In this document: positions 8,662 to 17,551 of the stretch, piece after piece
How the letters are laid out: each line of letters starts with the position of its first letter
Position numbering within the stretch: the first letter of the stretch is position 1
DNA from: Hoylesella nanceiensis DSM 19126 = JCM 15639
GTDB taxonomy: Bacteria > Bacteroidota > Bacteroidia > Bacteroidales > Bacteroidaceae
Direction: 5' to 3'
Assembly: GCF_000379965.1 (NCBI RefSeq)
Contig: NZ_KB904334.1
Span: 1 to 64,000, forward strand
Length of the DNA stretch: 64,000 nt
Program-made: the position numbers and the translations under genes
The notes under the pieces: generated by a model
Seen by the model: only the letters and a program-made list of their open reading frames with translations
Told to the model about the DNA's origin: nothing
The model's database searches: none

Positions 8662-9822
8662 TTAACTCAAAAGCTCTATTCTAAAGGTTGTTCCTACCCC
8701 TTGTTCAGATTGTTTTACAAAGATATGTCCTTTGTGATATTGCTCTATAATGCGCTTTGCAAGCGACAAACCAAGTCCCCAACCACGCTTTTTAGTAGTG
8801 AAACCAGGTCGAAAAACATTGGCAATATCTGCCTTGCGAATACCCTTTCCCGTGTCAGAAACATCTACTACAACGCCGTGTTTCATATTCATCACCTCGA
8901 TAGTGATGGCTCCTTTACTGCCAATTGCATCGATAGCGTTCTTACAAAGATTCTCTATCACCCACTCAATCAACAACATATTGATGCGTGCCACAGCGGG
9001 TTCGGCACTCAACTTCGTTTCTATTGCAATGCCACTCGATGCTCGTTTACCAATATAAGTCGCCACTTTCAACACAATATCGTTCATATTGCATGGCTCA
9101 AAAGTAGGTTGTGAGCCTATTTTCGAGAACCTATCGGCAATAAGTTGAAGGCGTTTCACATCTTCGCCCATATCTGTTATAAATGGATCGTCGGGATATT
9201 GCTCTTTAAGTATCTCGTTCCAAGCCATCAAACTCGATATAGGTGTGCCCAATTGGTGTGCTGTTTCTTTCGACAAACCAACCCACAAGCGGTTTTGTTC
9301 TGCCTTTTTGCTCCATAAAAGGGCTAAAAGTGCCAGTGTAATAAAGAGCACCACAACGGTAAGTTGTATGTAGGGATAAATGGTTAGACGCTTTATTAAG
9401 AGCGAATCGTCGTAACACACTTCTATAAAATCATGAGGATTATCGCTCATCTGCAACTTAATGGCACGCCCTTTGCGCTTCAATTGGTACGCAAGAGCAA
9501 GGGCTTGACTATTGACATCTGCCGACTTAGTGGCGGTGAAATTGATGTTTCGAATGGCTTGCACGCTGTCTTTGGCATCTATCACCACAACAGGTATGGT
9601 GTTATTGCCATTCACTACCTTCAAAACAAGAGCCAAATCGGTGTTCTCGTCGGCTGTGTTCAGCGAATGAATGGCCTCTGCCCACACTTCCATTTTGTTA
9701 CGTTCTTCTTGCGAAAGTGCTTCGGTTATGGTATGAGAAACCCACAATGAGCCTATAGCAATGACGATTGCTATAACAAAAAACATAATTTTTATATAGT
9801 GAGTTCTACGTGTCCATTTCAT
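8662..9822 (-). CDS. Membrane sensor histidine kinase
   Basis: The start at 9822 (MKWTRRTHYIK) is preferred over a frame eight codons longer. It places a transmembrane helix at residues 10-30 after a basic N terminus. A second helix lies at about 151-170, so residues 31-150 form a periplasmic sensor region of unrecognised fold. The dimerization segment contains the phospho-acceptor His189 in the H-box SKETAHQLGTPISSLMAW. The ATPase domain shows the N box (ENLCKNAIDAI), G1 box (DTGKGI) and G2 box (GWGLGLSLAKRI). No response regulator gene is adjacent, so the kinase is an orphan in this window and its stimulus is unknown. Confidence 0.92.
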   Translation of the reverse strand: MKWTRRTHYIKIMFFVIAIVIAIGSLWVSHTITEALSQEERNKMEVWAEAIHSLNTADENTDLALVLKVVNGNNTIPVVVIDAKDSVQAIRNINFTATKSADVNSQALALAYQLKRKGRAIKLQMSDNPHDFIEVCYDDSLLIKRLTIYPYIQLTVVVLFITLALLALLWSKKAEQNRLWVGLSKETAHQLGTPISSLMAWNEILKEQYPDDPFITDMGEDVKRLQLIADRFSKIGSQPTFEPCNMNDIVLKVATYIGKRASSGIAIETKLSAEPAVARINMLLIEWVIENLCKNAIDAIGSKGAITIEVMNMKHGVVVDVSDTGKGIRKADIANVFRPGFTTKKRGWGLGLSLAKRIIEQYHKGHIFVKQSEQGVGTTFRIELLS

Positions 9823-9973
9823 TATATCATATAAACGCAAAAACAATAGTTTTTATTATAAATCTTACTCAACATTCAACAACTGAGCAATTATTTTGCC
9901 TTTATCTTAACATTCGACAACAATTGAAACACTCTTTTATGCTCTTTTCAACGCAAAGACAACAAAGAATGCT

Positions 9974-9981
9974 TATTTTTG
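9974..9981 (+). promoter_or_regulatory. Predicted -7 element for the DUF2156/GNAT gene
   Basis: TATTTTTG matches TAnnTTTG, 29 bp upstream of the ATG at 10011. No clear -33 element accompanies it. Confidence 0.4.
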
Positions 9982-10010
9982 TAGTTCATTCAACGATAAA
10001 ACATAATTAA

Positions 10011-11768
10011 ATGATTAAATTTCAAGATGTAACTATTGCAGATAAAGACACCATTCAATCGTTTACTTTGCATGGTGAACTGCAAAATTGCGACCTTTCT
10101 ATCGCCAACATCATCAGCTGGCGCTTCCTATACAACACACAATGGGCAATAGTTAACAACTATTTGGTATTCCGATTCTACGTCAATCAACATCTAGCAT
10201 ATATGCTTCCTGTTCCTCGTCCCACTGAAAACGAAGACGGAAAACTATCTGTTAAGCCTTGCGATGCATGCTCTATCGAGGTGATTAAGGCTTTAAAAGA
10301 AGATGCAAATGCATTGGGTCACCCCTTTCTTATGCTGGGTGTGTGCAACTGTATGGTTGATGTTATAGAGCAGTTTATGCCTAACACGTTTGAAATGAAA
10401 CCGAATAGAGACTATGCCGACTATATTTATACCCGTGAAAAGTTGGCTCTTTTGTCGGGAAAAAAGCTGCACGGAAAGCGCAACCACATCAATAAATTCA
10501 AGTTATTATACCCTCATTACGAATATAAGCCATTGACAAAAGACCTTATTCCTGAGTGTTTAAAGTTGGAAGAGAAATGGCGTGAGGCATCGATTAACGA
10601 TGGTTCGAACTCCGAACTGCTTGCAAGTGAGTTGCGTTCGATGACTCGTGCGTTTGAATTTTGGGACGAACTGGGGTTAATTGGCGGTACACTTTGGGTG
10701 GATAATAACCTCATTGCCTTTACATACGGCTGTCCTATCAATCATACAACATTCGATGTGTGTGTTGAAAAGGCCGATGTGTCGTACGAAGGGGCGTTTA
10801 CTATGATTAATAATGAGTTTGTTCGCCATCTTCCTGAGCAGTATTTCTATATCAATCGTGAAGAAGATATGGGCGAAGAAGGACTTAGAAACGCTAAACT
10901 TTCATACAAACCCGATATCATTCTCGAAAAGAATACGGTGATGGAGCATCATCCTTTTGTGGCAAAAGACGAGGAAGAGCACGTTAAAAACGAAACAAAA
11001 GAATTGTGGAAAGAGGTGTTTAACGACAAAGAAGCATTTGTTGAGATGTATTTCAACAGAGTGATTAGTCACGAAAACAACTACACCATTCAAATAAATA
11101 AAAAGGTGGTGGGTGCTTTGCAAGCTGTTCCTTATCAGCTAAAGTGGCACCATCAAACTGCCCAAACGGTGTATATAAGCGGTGTTAGTACATCACCTTC
11201 GATGCGAAACCTCAACATTGGCAACAACATCATGCACCAAGCGCATTTCAATAGCTATCATAAAGGAGCGGTGTTCGCTGTTCTTATCCCCGCAGAAGAG
11301 TGGTTATACACTTGGTATGCTAAGTGCGGATATGTTGAAAAGATTGATTGTGTGGCTTTGCCTTTCGACATTTTAAATGCAAGTGTCACCGAACTGAATG
11401 CTTGGCAACAGCAACAAAGCACCATATTGCTACACAACGATGAGCAATGGGACATCGCAAAAGAAGATGTTCGCATTGATGGTAGCGACTATTCGGCTAA
11501 AGATAAAGAGGCTAAGGGAATGATTAGGGTGATTAATGCACACGAGGCTTTAAAGCTATATGCAAGTATCTACCCTGAAGAAGAGAAGGTGTTGCATATC
11601 AAAGGCGATAGAGATATTCCTTCGAACAATGCTTATTACATTGTAAAAGACGGTAAGACTATTAAAACTGATGAGCCTTTTAGCAACGCAACAACCATCA
11701 AGATAGATGAGTTGGCTAACATTCTGTTCAGCAACGACAAGCCTATTATGACAATGATGCTTAACTAA
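10011..11768 (+). CDS. Fusion of DUF2156 (lysyl-phosphatidylglycerol synthase-like) and Eis-like GNAT acetyltransferase
   Basis: This 585-residue cytosolic protein appears to combine two acyltransferase-type modules. Residues 1-295 match the DUF2156 fold found at the C terminus of phosphatidylglycerol lysyltransferases (LHGKRNHINKFKLLYP, then EKADVSYEGAFTMINNEFV). Residues about 330-460 are a GNAT domain with the acetyl-CoA loop region STSPSMRNLNIGNNIM and the strand ending WYAKCGYVEK, close to Eis-type enhanced acetyltransferases. The last ~80 residues resemble the SCP2-like domain of Eis proteins. No membrane helices are seen, so lipid aminoacylation is not implied. The 3' ~250 bp of the gene is repeated at 14562-14827 as part of a tandem duplication. 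The substrate is unknown. Confidence 0.8.
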   Translation: MIKFQDVTIADKDTIQSFTLHGELQNCDLSIANIISWRFLYNTQWAIVNNYLVFRFYVNQHLAYMLPVPRPTENEDGKLSVKPCDACSIEVIKALKEDANALGHPFLMLGVCNCMVDVIEQFMPNTFEMKPNRDYADYIYTREKLALLSGKKLHGKRNHINKFKLLYPHYEYKPLTKDLIPECLKLEEKWREASINDGSNSELLASELRSMTRAFEFWDELGLIGGTLWVDNNLIAFTYGCPINHTTFDVCVEKADVSYEGAFTMINNEFVRHLPEQYFYINREEDMGEEGLRNAKLSYKPDIILEKNTVMEHHPFVAKDEEEHVKNETKELWKEVFNDKEAFVEMYFNRVISHENNYTIQINKKVVGALQAVPYQLKWHHQTAQTVYISGVSTSPSMRNLNIGNNIMHQAHFNSYHKGAVFAVLIPAEEWLYTWYAKCGYVEKIDCVALPFDILNASVTELNAWQQQQSTILLHNDEQWDIAKEDVRIDGSDYSAKDKEAKGMIRVINAHEALKLYASIYPEEEKVLHIKGDRDIPSNNAYYIVKDGKTIKTDEPFSNATTIKIDELANILFSNDKPIMTMMLN

Positions 11769-11796
11769 TGGTTTTCAACTACTTTGAAATGGCTTT

Positions 11797-11884
11797 TCAA
11801 AAGCAATGTTATTGCACTATAAAAGCATTGACTTTACACCGCAAAAGCATTGAGATTGGAGAGCAATAAGATTGAGTTGATTTT
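11797..11884. repeat. 22-bp periodic intergenic repeat array, locus C (4 units)
   Basis: Units begin at 11797, 11819, 11841 and 11863, exactly 22 bp apart. Examples are TCAAAAGCAATGTTATTGCA and GCAAAAGCATTGAGATTGGA. The array lies between convergent genes. Confidence 0.88.
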
Positions 11885-11906
11885 CCAATTGAATATACAT
11901 TACGAA

Positions 11907-11939
11907 AAAAGAGGTAACCTATTACAAGTTACCTCTTTT
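11907..11939. terminator. Bidirectional terminator between convergent genes
   Basis: AAAAGAGGTAAC and its complement GTTACCTCTTTT enclose a 9-nt loop, with A and T runs on the two sides. It can stop both the plus-strand acetyltransferase and the minus-strand lipoprotein transcripts. Confidence 0.8.
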
Positions 11940-11965
11940 ATTTTTATGTCTAAACCAACTATCAA

Positions 11966-14011
11966 TTAGTTCTTAACAACGTATGTTGCACCAACATTTG
12001 TGCCTGCATAATTTGCTTTTTCAGGATCTCTTGAGTCGGCAATTACTGGGTCTAAGACAGGCTGTTGAGCTGCTGAATAATAAACAGTCATGCTTTGTAA
12101 GATGCCAGGATTAGCCTTTTGACTTTGTTGTCCTGCATAAATTTTGGTTAAAGCTGTTAGCTTTGTGATATCCAAAGTGCTGAGACGACAGTGAGAAATG
12201 TCAAGATTTTTGAGCGAAGTGTTATCTCCTAATATCAATTCTTCAAGTGGACTTAATGATGTATCCAGTATAGCTAACTTTTTATTTGCGCTTATATCGA
12301 CCTTAGTTACCTTTGTATGATATAAATTTAAGTTGATTAATTCTGGATTACCAGATATATCTAAGCTAGAAATTAATGTGTTAGATAACTGCAAATCTGT
12401 TAGGTTTGCACCCGAAGAAGCTAAACCTTTAAGTTCTTTTGTCTTTGCACTTGCAAGGCTAATTGCCTTCAACTTGGTTTGATTACTAAAGTCTAATGAC
12501 TCTAATTGAGAACGAGAAGCAAGGAATTCTACAATTTCTTTATTCTCACTTAAGTTGGGGAATGACTTTAATGAATAATTTGAAGTAGCACTAACATAGA
12601 GCAATTTTGGCGAACCTTCAGTCTTAATGTATTCAACTTTACCACTATAGAAAGTCTCAATAGTTTTCAATTCGGGTAGATTACTTGCATCAAGTCCTTG
12701 CAACTTAGCATTGTGATGAACCGAAATCATTTCGAGTTTGCTATTACCTTTCACAGTAACTTCTGTCAAATTATCCATATATGTGGCTGCAAACAGAGTA
12801 AGTTTATCAAGTCCAGTCACGTCTACTGAAGTTACTTTAGGGCTTCTTTGTACAAGAATTCTATCAATTAATTGAGGATATTTAGAGAAGTCTAACTTGC
12901 CTTCAAGATTCTTATTATTAGCGAAATTTACGCCTGTTACATTGCGATAGTATTGTAACTCATCGATAGATGTTAACTTATCGATGTTATTTGCAACAAG
13001 AACTCCCTTGTAAGAAAGAATCTTTTCGAGGTTATCTGCAACATAAATATCAAGGTTTCCATCTGCCCCTCTCTCCAAACCAGTTACTCTTTGGCTAACA
13101 GCTTCAATCAAACCTTGATTCTTTAAGATAAAAGATTTAGCCTTACTTTCATTAATTGTAATCAAACCTAAGTCCTTTACTTCACCACGTTTGATAGCAA
13201 CTGCAGAGCGAACTTTATATTGTACGGCCTTACCATTGTTTAAAACGAAAGCTAAAGTCAAGCCTTGTTCAAGTGTAGTAGCAGGTAATGCTACATAATA
13301 AGCAGTTTGTTCTGCAAATAAACCCGATTCAGGTTTGTATGTAACAACAGGAGATCCTGATACAACTTTATTCTTTAATGTTGATATTGCCTTGTTACTA
13401 TCGAATGTAACTGTCGACTCAAAGCTTCCAGAAAGAGGCTCTTGATTAATTGAAAGCAATGTTACTTGCTTTACATTTGCAGATCCTTTGAATGTAAACT
13501 TAAGCAATCCACCTAAATTATAAGCCTTAAAGGTTTCTTCTGGCTTTGGAATTAGAGCCACAGATGGGTTGGCTTTGGGATCAAAGGTATTGGCAATAGC
13601 TGTTTGCTTGTTTGAAAGTGTATAGCTAAATACCGCTTGTGTTGTTGATCTATATGCGATTTTACCTGTTGCTTGATATGGATAAATTGCGTAATATGGT
13701 GTTGGTTTATCGGCAGCCTGACCATAAAAACGAGCTACATTACCGTTCATTGAGGTCTTGAATGGCTGTGTTGCGTCTTGATTAGAGCCATAATAACCAA
13801 TACCAATAACGTCGTTTGCTGTCCAAACCACGCTACTCCCATCAGAAGAAAGCGCTGTTCTTGTTGCAGCTTCACCATTCTTGCTAAAGAACGACATATT
13901 AACTAATTTCTCATTGCTTGTGCTTTTCTCGATAGCCTCATCGTCTTTAGAACAAGAAGCCACACCGAACGCTACGCATCCGCATAATAAAAAAGGTATT
14001 ATTTTTTTCAT
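11966..14011 (-). CDS. Fimbrillin-like / leucine-rich repeat surface lipoprotein, copy 1
   Basis: This is a 681-residue lipoprotein with lipobox VASC (Cys20). Residues about 35-295 resemble the fimbrillin/Mfa-like fold of Bacteroidales, with the typical TRTALSSDGSSVVWTANDVIGI segment near 50-72 and a YYVALPA strand. Residues about 330-620 form irregular leucine-rich repeats (LDFSNQTKLKAI, LDISGNPELINL, LDISHCRLSTLDI). The last ~50 residues form a conserved tail. Relative to copy 2 (15046-17091) the N-terminal region is nearly identical, while about 40-45% of residues in the central LRR stretch differ. A 54-aa ORF starts the same transcript 42 bp upstream. A role in adhesion or ligand recognition is inferred from the architecture only. 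Confidence 0.85.
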   Translation of the reverse strand: MKKIIPFLLCGCVAFGVASCSKDDEAIEKSTSNEKLVNMSFFSKNGEAATRTALSSDGSSVVWTANDVIGIGYYGSNQDATQPFKTSMNGNVARFYGQAADKPTPYYAIYPYQATGKIAYRSTTQAVFSYTLSNKQTAIANTFDPKANPSVALIPKPEETFKAYNLGGLLKFTFKGSANVKQVTLLSINQEPLSGSFESTVTFDSNKAISTLKNKVVSGSPVVTYKPESGLFAEQTAYYVALPATTLEQGLTLAFVLNNGKAVQYKVRSAVAIKRGEVKDLGLITINESKAKSFILKNQGLIEAVSQRVTGLERGADGNLDIYVADNLEKILSYKGVLVANNIDKLTSIDELQYYRNVTGVNFANNKNLEGKLDFSKYPQLIDRILVQRSPKVTSVDVTGLDKLTLFAATYMDNLTEVTVKGNSKLEMISVHHNAKLQGLDASNLPELKTIETFYSGKVEYIKTEGSPKLLYVSATSNYSLKSFPNLSENKEIVEFLASRSQLESLDFSNQTKLKAISLASAKTKELKGLASSGANLTDLQLSNTLISSLDISGNPELINLNLYHTKVTKVDISANKKLAILDTSLSPLEELILGDNTSLKNLDISHCRLSTLDITKLTALTKIYAGQQSQKANPGILQSMTVYYSAAQQPVLDPVIADSRDPEKANYAGTNVGATYVVKN

Positions 14012-14053
14012 TTGTGTCTACTTTTTGTTTACTGTTTTAAAATAATTACTTAA

Positions 14054-14218
14054 TTAAAATGGTGAATCATCATCTGTTCCATCATCTACAACCAATGAAG
14101 GATCAGTACTTGGAGTGAACCCTTCATGAGAATTTGCACCCACACTATTCACCATAAAACATGTTCCTGCTTCAATCTTTATTTCTAAAGTACAGGGTTT
14201 TACATAATTTTTCTTCAT
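14054..14218 (-). CDS. Small 54-aa protein upstream of LRR lipoprotein, copy 1
   Basis: This small ORF begins MKKNYVKPCTLEIKIEAGTC and ends in an acidic tail (DDGTDDDSPF). It has no signal peptide or membrane helix. It is preserved in copy 2 with three conservative or neutral changes (N4S, L11S, I13V) plus V44I. The stop is intact in both, and indels are absent, which supports a real gene. Its start lies downstream of a candidate promoter at 14438-14445, and the LRR lipoprotein gene follows after 42 bp. It resembles the short MKK-x-Y-x-KP peptides common in Prevotella and Bacteroides genomes, whose function is unknown to me. Confidence 0.65.
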   Translation of the reverse strand: MKKNYVKPCTLEIKIEAGTCFMVNSVGANSHEGFTPSTDPSLVVDDGTDDDSPF

Positions 14219-14561
14219 ATTTTTTATTATTATCCTATATTAAAATAAAACGCAAATAATCATGCTCGCAGTTATTTATTTAATCTTTAAAAAGATTCTA
14301 TTTATTCTAATTATAACATTTTGCAATTATTACAGTCTAAATACAACTTTGAAATTAGTTAATTATATCACGCTTAATATATTTCTTCTACCTATATCTT
14401 ATTCCATATATTTCAAAGAATATTATAAATTTCTTTGCAAAGTTACAATATCAGAACTAAATAAATACAAAAAAAAATAAAAAACTCTATATTAATTATT
14501 TTTTATACATTTTCCCTTTATTAACAACTAACATTAACTTCTATTATTTAAAATATTTCTT
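14219..14561. other. 5' leader region of LRR lipoprotein operon, copy 1
   Basis: This is an AT-rich stretch with no credible gene. It contains the minus-strand promoter candidate at 14438-14471 and the junction of the tandem duplication at its right end. Confidence 0.6.
14438..14471 (-). promoter_or_regulatory. Predicted promoter of LRR lipoprotein operon, copy 1
   Basis: On the minus strand the -7 element is TAACTTTG (14438-14445), with TTTG (14468-14471) 22 bp upstream. The second copy has the same arrangement and spacing. The predicted 5' leader is about 210 nt. Confidence 0.55.
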
Positions 14562-14827
14562 ATAAAGAGGCTAAGGGAATGATTAGGGTGATTAATGCAC
14601 ACGAGGCCTTGAAGCTATATGCAAGTATCTACCCTGAAGAAGAGAAGGTGTTGCACATCAAAGGCGATAGAGATATTCCTTCGAACAATGCTTATTACAT
14701 CGTAAAAGACGGTAAGGCTATTAAAACTGATGAGCCTTTTAGCAACGCAACAACCATCAAAATAGACGAGTTGGCTAACATATTGTTCAGCAACGACAAG
14801 CCTATTATGACAATGATGCTTAACTAA
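14562..14827 (+). pseudogene. Truncated 3' fragment of the DUF2156/GNAT gene
   Basis: This fragment encodes the last ~82 residues of the fusion protein at 10011-11768 and was created by the tandem duplication; everything upstream is missing. By eye about ten bases differ from the parent over 250 bp, and all but one are silent (one Thr to Ala change). There is an internal ATG at 14579 but no promoter of the local type directly before it. It is probably not functional, although its silent-only divergence is unexpected. Confidence 0.85.
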
Positions 14828-14855
14828 TGGTTTTCAACTACTTTGAAACGACTTT

Positions 14856-14965
14856 CCAAAAGCAATGATATTGCATTGTAAAAGCATTGAGTTTGCAAGG
14901 CAAAAGTATTGAGATTGCACACCAATAAGATTGAGTTTAGAAAGCAAAAGATTGAGTTGATTTTA
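14856..14965. repeat. 22-bp periodic intergenic repeat array, locus D (5 units)
   Basis: Units begin at 14856, 14878, 14900, 14922 and 14944. This is the duplicate of locus C with one extra unit (a net 21-bp insertion), which shows that the array changes copy number. Confidence 0.88.
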
Positions 14966-14986
14966 CAATCGAATATACATTACGAA

Positions 14987-15019
14987 AAAAGAGGTAACCT
15001 ATTACAAGTTACCTCTTTT
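14987..15019. terminator. Bidirectional terminator, copy 2
   Basis: It has the same stem-loop as the terminator at 11907-11939, AAAAGAGGTAAC paired with GTTACCTCTTTT. It terminates the second LRR lipoprotein gene. Confidence 0.8.
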
Positions 15020-15045
15020 ATTTTTATGTCTAAACCAACTATCAA

Positions 15046-17091
15046 TTAGTTCTTAACAACGTATGTTGCGTCAGCATTTGTCTCTGCATAATTAACCTTA
15101 CTTGGATCTTTTGAGCCTGCAATCACTGGATCTAAGACAGTCTTTTGAGCTGCTGTATAATAAACAGTCATGCTTTGTAAAATACCAGGATTAGCCTTTT
15201 GAGATTGTCTTCCAGCATAAACTTTCTTCAAACCTGTTAGCTTTGTGATATCTAAAGTACTCAATCTGTCGTGTGAGATATCAAGATATTCAAGTGCAGT
15301 GTTATCTCCTAATACCAATTCTTCAAGTGGATTGAAAGGAATTCTCAAACGCTTTAGCTTTTTATTTGCAGTTACATCAAGCTTAGTTATTTTCGAATTA
15401 TACAATTCAAGCTCTAATAATTCTGTATTATTAGATACATCTAAACTAGATAATTGAGTGTTAGATAACTGCAAATTCTTTAGATTTGTACCTGAAGCAG
15501 CTAAGCCTTTAAGCTCTTTTATCTTTGCGCTTAAGAGGTTAACGCTACGCAAGTTTGGTTGATTACTAAAGTCTAACGACTCTAGAGGTGTGTAAGGAGC
15601 AACAAAATCAACAAGCTGTGTGTTCTCATTTAGTCCTGGTATAGACGACAAAGAACCGCTAGAAGTAGCATTAATTGATGTCAACTTGGGCGAACCTGCG
15701 GTTTTTATGGTTGTTACACTCTTACTATAATAGGTCTCAACAAGACGCAATTCAGGTAGATCTCGTACATCAACCGCTTGCAAAGCCTCATTATGATGAA
15801 GTGAAACATTTTGAAGTTTGCTATTACCTTTAATAGTAACATCGGTCATATTCTTCATATATGTTGCCGAGAAAGCAGTGATTTTATCAAGTCCAGTCAC
15901 ATCTATTGAGGTTACAAGAGGACTGTTTTGTACGATGATATTACCAACTAATTGAGGGTATTTAGAGAAATCTAACTTACCAGCAAGATTCTTATTCTTA
16001 TCTAATGTGATTCCTGTTACATTGCGATAGTATTGTAACTCATCTATAGAAGTCAAGTTATCTTGATTTGATATACCTAGATGTCCTTTGTAAGAAAGAA
16101 TCTTTTCGAGGTTGTCTGCGCTGTAAACATCAAGGTTTCCGTTTGCATCTCTCACCAAACCACTTACACTTTTAGCAACAGCATCAATCAAACCTTGGTT
16201 CTTTAAGATAAAGTCTTTAGCCTTACTTTCATTAATTGTAATCAAACCTAAGTCCTTTACTTCACCACGTTTGATATCAACTGCAGAGCGAACTTTATAT
16301 TGTACGGCCTTACCATTGTTTAAAACGAAAGCTAAAGTCAAGCCTTGTTCAAGTGTAGTTGCAGGTAATGCTACATAATAAGCAGTTTGTTCTGCAAATA
16401 AACCCGATTCAGGTTTGTATGTAATAACAGGAGATCCTGATACAACTTTATTGCTTAATGTTGATATTGCCTTGTTATTATCGAATGTAACTGTCGACTC
16501 AAAGCTTCCAGAAAGAGGTTCTTGATTAATTGAAAGCAATGTAACTTGCTTCACATTTGCAGATCCTTTGAATGTAAACTTAAGCAATCCACCTAAATTA
16601 TAAGCCTTAAAGGTGTCTTCAGCCTTTGGAATTAGAGCTACAGATGGGTTCGCTTTGGGATCAAATGTATTGGCAATAGCTGTTTGTTTGTTTGAAAGTG
16701 TATAGCTAAATACCGCTTGTGTTGTTGATTTATATTCAATCTTGCCTGTTGCTTGATATGGATATATAGCGTAATATGGTGTTGTTTTATCGGCAGCTTG
16801 ACCATAAAAACGAGCAACATTACCATTCATTGATGTCTTGAAAGGCTGTGTTGTATTTCTAATAGAGCCTTGAAAGCCAATACCAATAACGTCATTTGCA
16901 GTCCAAACCACACTACTTCCATCAGAAGAAAGCGCTGTTCTGGTCACAGCTTCATCATTCTTGCTAAAGAACGACATATTAACTAATTTCTCATTGCTTG
17001 TGCTTTTCTCGATAGCTTCATCGTCTTTAGAACAAGAAGCTACACCGAACGCTACGCATCCGCATAATAAAAAGGGTATTATTTTTTTCAT
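15046..17091 (-). CDS. Fimbrillin-like / leucine-rich repeat surface lipoprotein, copy 2
   Basis: This paralogue of the product of 11966-14011 has exactly the same length (681 residues) and the same lipobox Cys20. Over residues 1-305 only about 19 positions differ, six of them clustered at 73-80 in the fimbrillin-like domain. In the LRR part (about 330-620) nearly half the residues differ, mostly at positions between the conserved Leu/Ile framework, for example LESLDFSNQPNLRSVNL and LDVSNNTELLELEL. The last 50 residues are again similar. The pattern suggests a conserved scaffold presenting a variable LRR face. It is preceded by its own 54-aa ORF and promoter. Confidence 0.85.
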   Translation of the reverse strand: MKKIIPFLLCGCVAFGVASCSKDDEAIEKSTSNEKLVNMSFFSKNDEAVTRTALSSDGSSVVWTANDVIGIGFQGSIRNTTQPFKTSMNGNVARFYGQAADKTTPYYAIYPYQATGKIEYKSTTQAVFSYTLSNKQTAIANTFDPKANPSVALIPKAEDTFKAYNLGGLLKFTFKGSANVKQVTLLSINQEPLSGSFESTVTFDNNKAISTLSNKVVSGSPVITYKPESGLFAEQTAYYVALPATTLEQGLTLAFVLNNGKAVQYKVRSAVDIKRGEVKDLGLITINESKAKDFILKNQGLIDAVAKSVSGLVRDANGNLDVYSADNLEKILSYKGHLGISNQDNLTSIDELQYYRNVTGITLDKNKNLAGKLDFSKYPQLVGNIIVQNSPLVTSIDVTGLDKITAFSATYMKNMTDVTIKGNSKLQNVSLHHNEALQAVDVRDLPELRLVETYYSKSVTTIKTAGSPKLTSINATSSGSLSSIPGLNENTQLVDFVAPYTPLESLDFSNQPNLRSVNLLSAKIKELKGLAASGTNLKNLQLSNTQLSSLDVSNNTELLELELYNSKITKLDVTANKKLKRLRIPFNPLEELVLGDNTALEYLDISHDRLSTLDITKLTGLKKVYAGRQSQKANPGILQSMTVYYTAAQKTVLDPVIAGSKDPSKVNYAETNADATYVVKN

Positions 17092-17133
17092 TTGTGTCTA
17101 CTTTTTGTTTACTGTTTTAATATAATTATCCAA

Positions 17134-17298
17134 TTAGAATGGCGAATCATCATCGGTTCCGTCATCTATAACCAATGAAGGATCAGTACTAGGTGTGAAC
17201 CCTTCGTGAGAATTTGCACCCACACTATTCACCATAAAACATGTTCCTGCTTCAATCTTTACTTCTGAAGTACAGGGTTTTACATAGCTTTTCTTCAT
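17134..17298 (-). CDS. Small 54-aa protein upstream of LRR lipoprotein, copy 2
   Basis: This homologue of the ORF at 14054-14218 begins MKKSYVKPCTSEVKIEAGTC and ends DDGTDDDSPF. It has the same length and stop. Several of the differences from copy 1 are silent, which fits purifying selection on the peptide. Its function is unknown. Confidence 0.65.
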   Translation of the reverse strand: MKKSYVKPCTSEVKIEAGTCFMVNSVGANSHEGFTPSTDPSLVIDDGTDDDSPF

Positions 17299-17517
17299 AA
17301 TCTTTTGGTATTAATCTATTTTAAAATATAGCGTAAAGGATCAAGCCCAATCGCTTATTGCGCTTTAAAGGGCTGTGTTTTTATTTCAACTATGTTTTAT
17401 TGAATTGTTTTTATCCTGAGTTCAATTCAAAAAAGCTTAGTGGTTTATGTTATTTTTAATCTGCTTCTCCTACTTATAGTTTATTCTTAAACTCTAATTA
17501 CGCTTTTAAATCGACTG

Positions 17518-17551
17518 CAAAATTACAGCATTAGCACCCAATAAATGCAAA
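17518..17551 (-). promoter_or_regulatory. Predicted promoter of LRR lipoprotein operon, copy 2
   Basis: The minus strand has TAATTTTG (17518-17525) with TTTG (17548-17551) 22 bp upstream. The layout matches copy 1 although the flanking sequence has diverged. Confidence 0.55.

Larger units (their letters stand above)
11503..14561. repeat. Tandem duplication, copy 1 (~3.06 kb unit)
   Basis: This unit holds the last ~265 bp of the DUF2156/GNAT gene, a 22-bp repeat array, a terminator, an LRR lipoprotein gene and a 54-aa ORF. It recurs at 14562 onward with an offset of 3059 bp, rising to 3080 bp after a 21-bp indel in the repeat array. The left junction is sharp: identity starts at ATAAAGAGG. 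The right ends (5' leaders) are diverged. Confidence 0.9.

Noticed and set aside
8578-9750. Plus-strand open frames opposite the histidine kinase
   Set aside because: They are shadows of the kinase reading frame, and their translations show no protein-like patterns.
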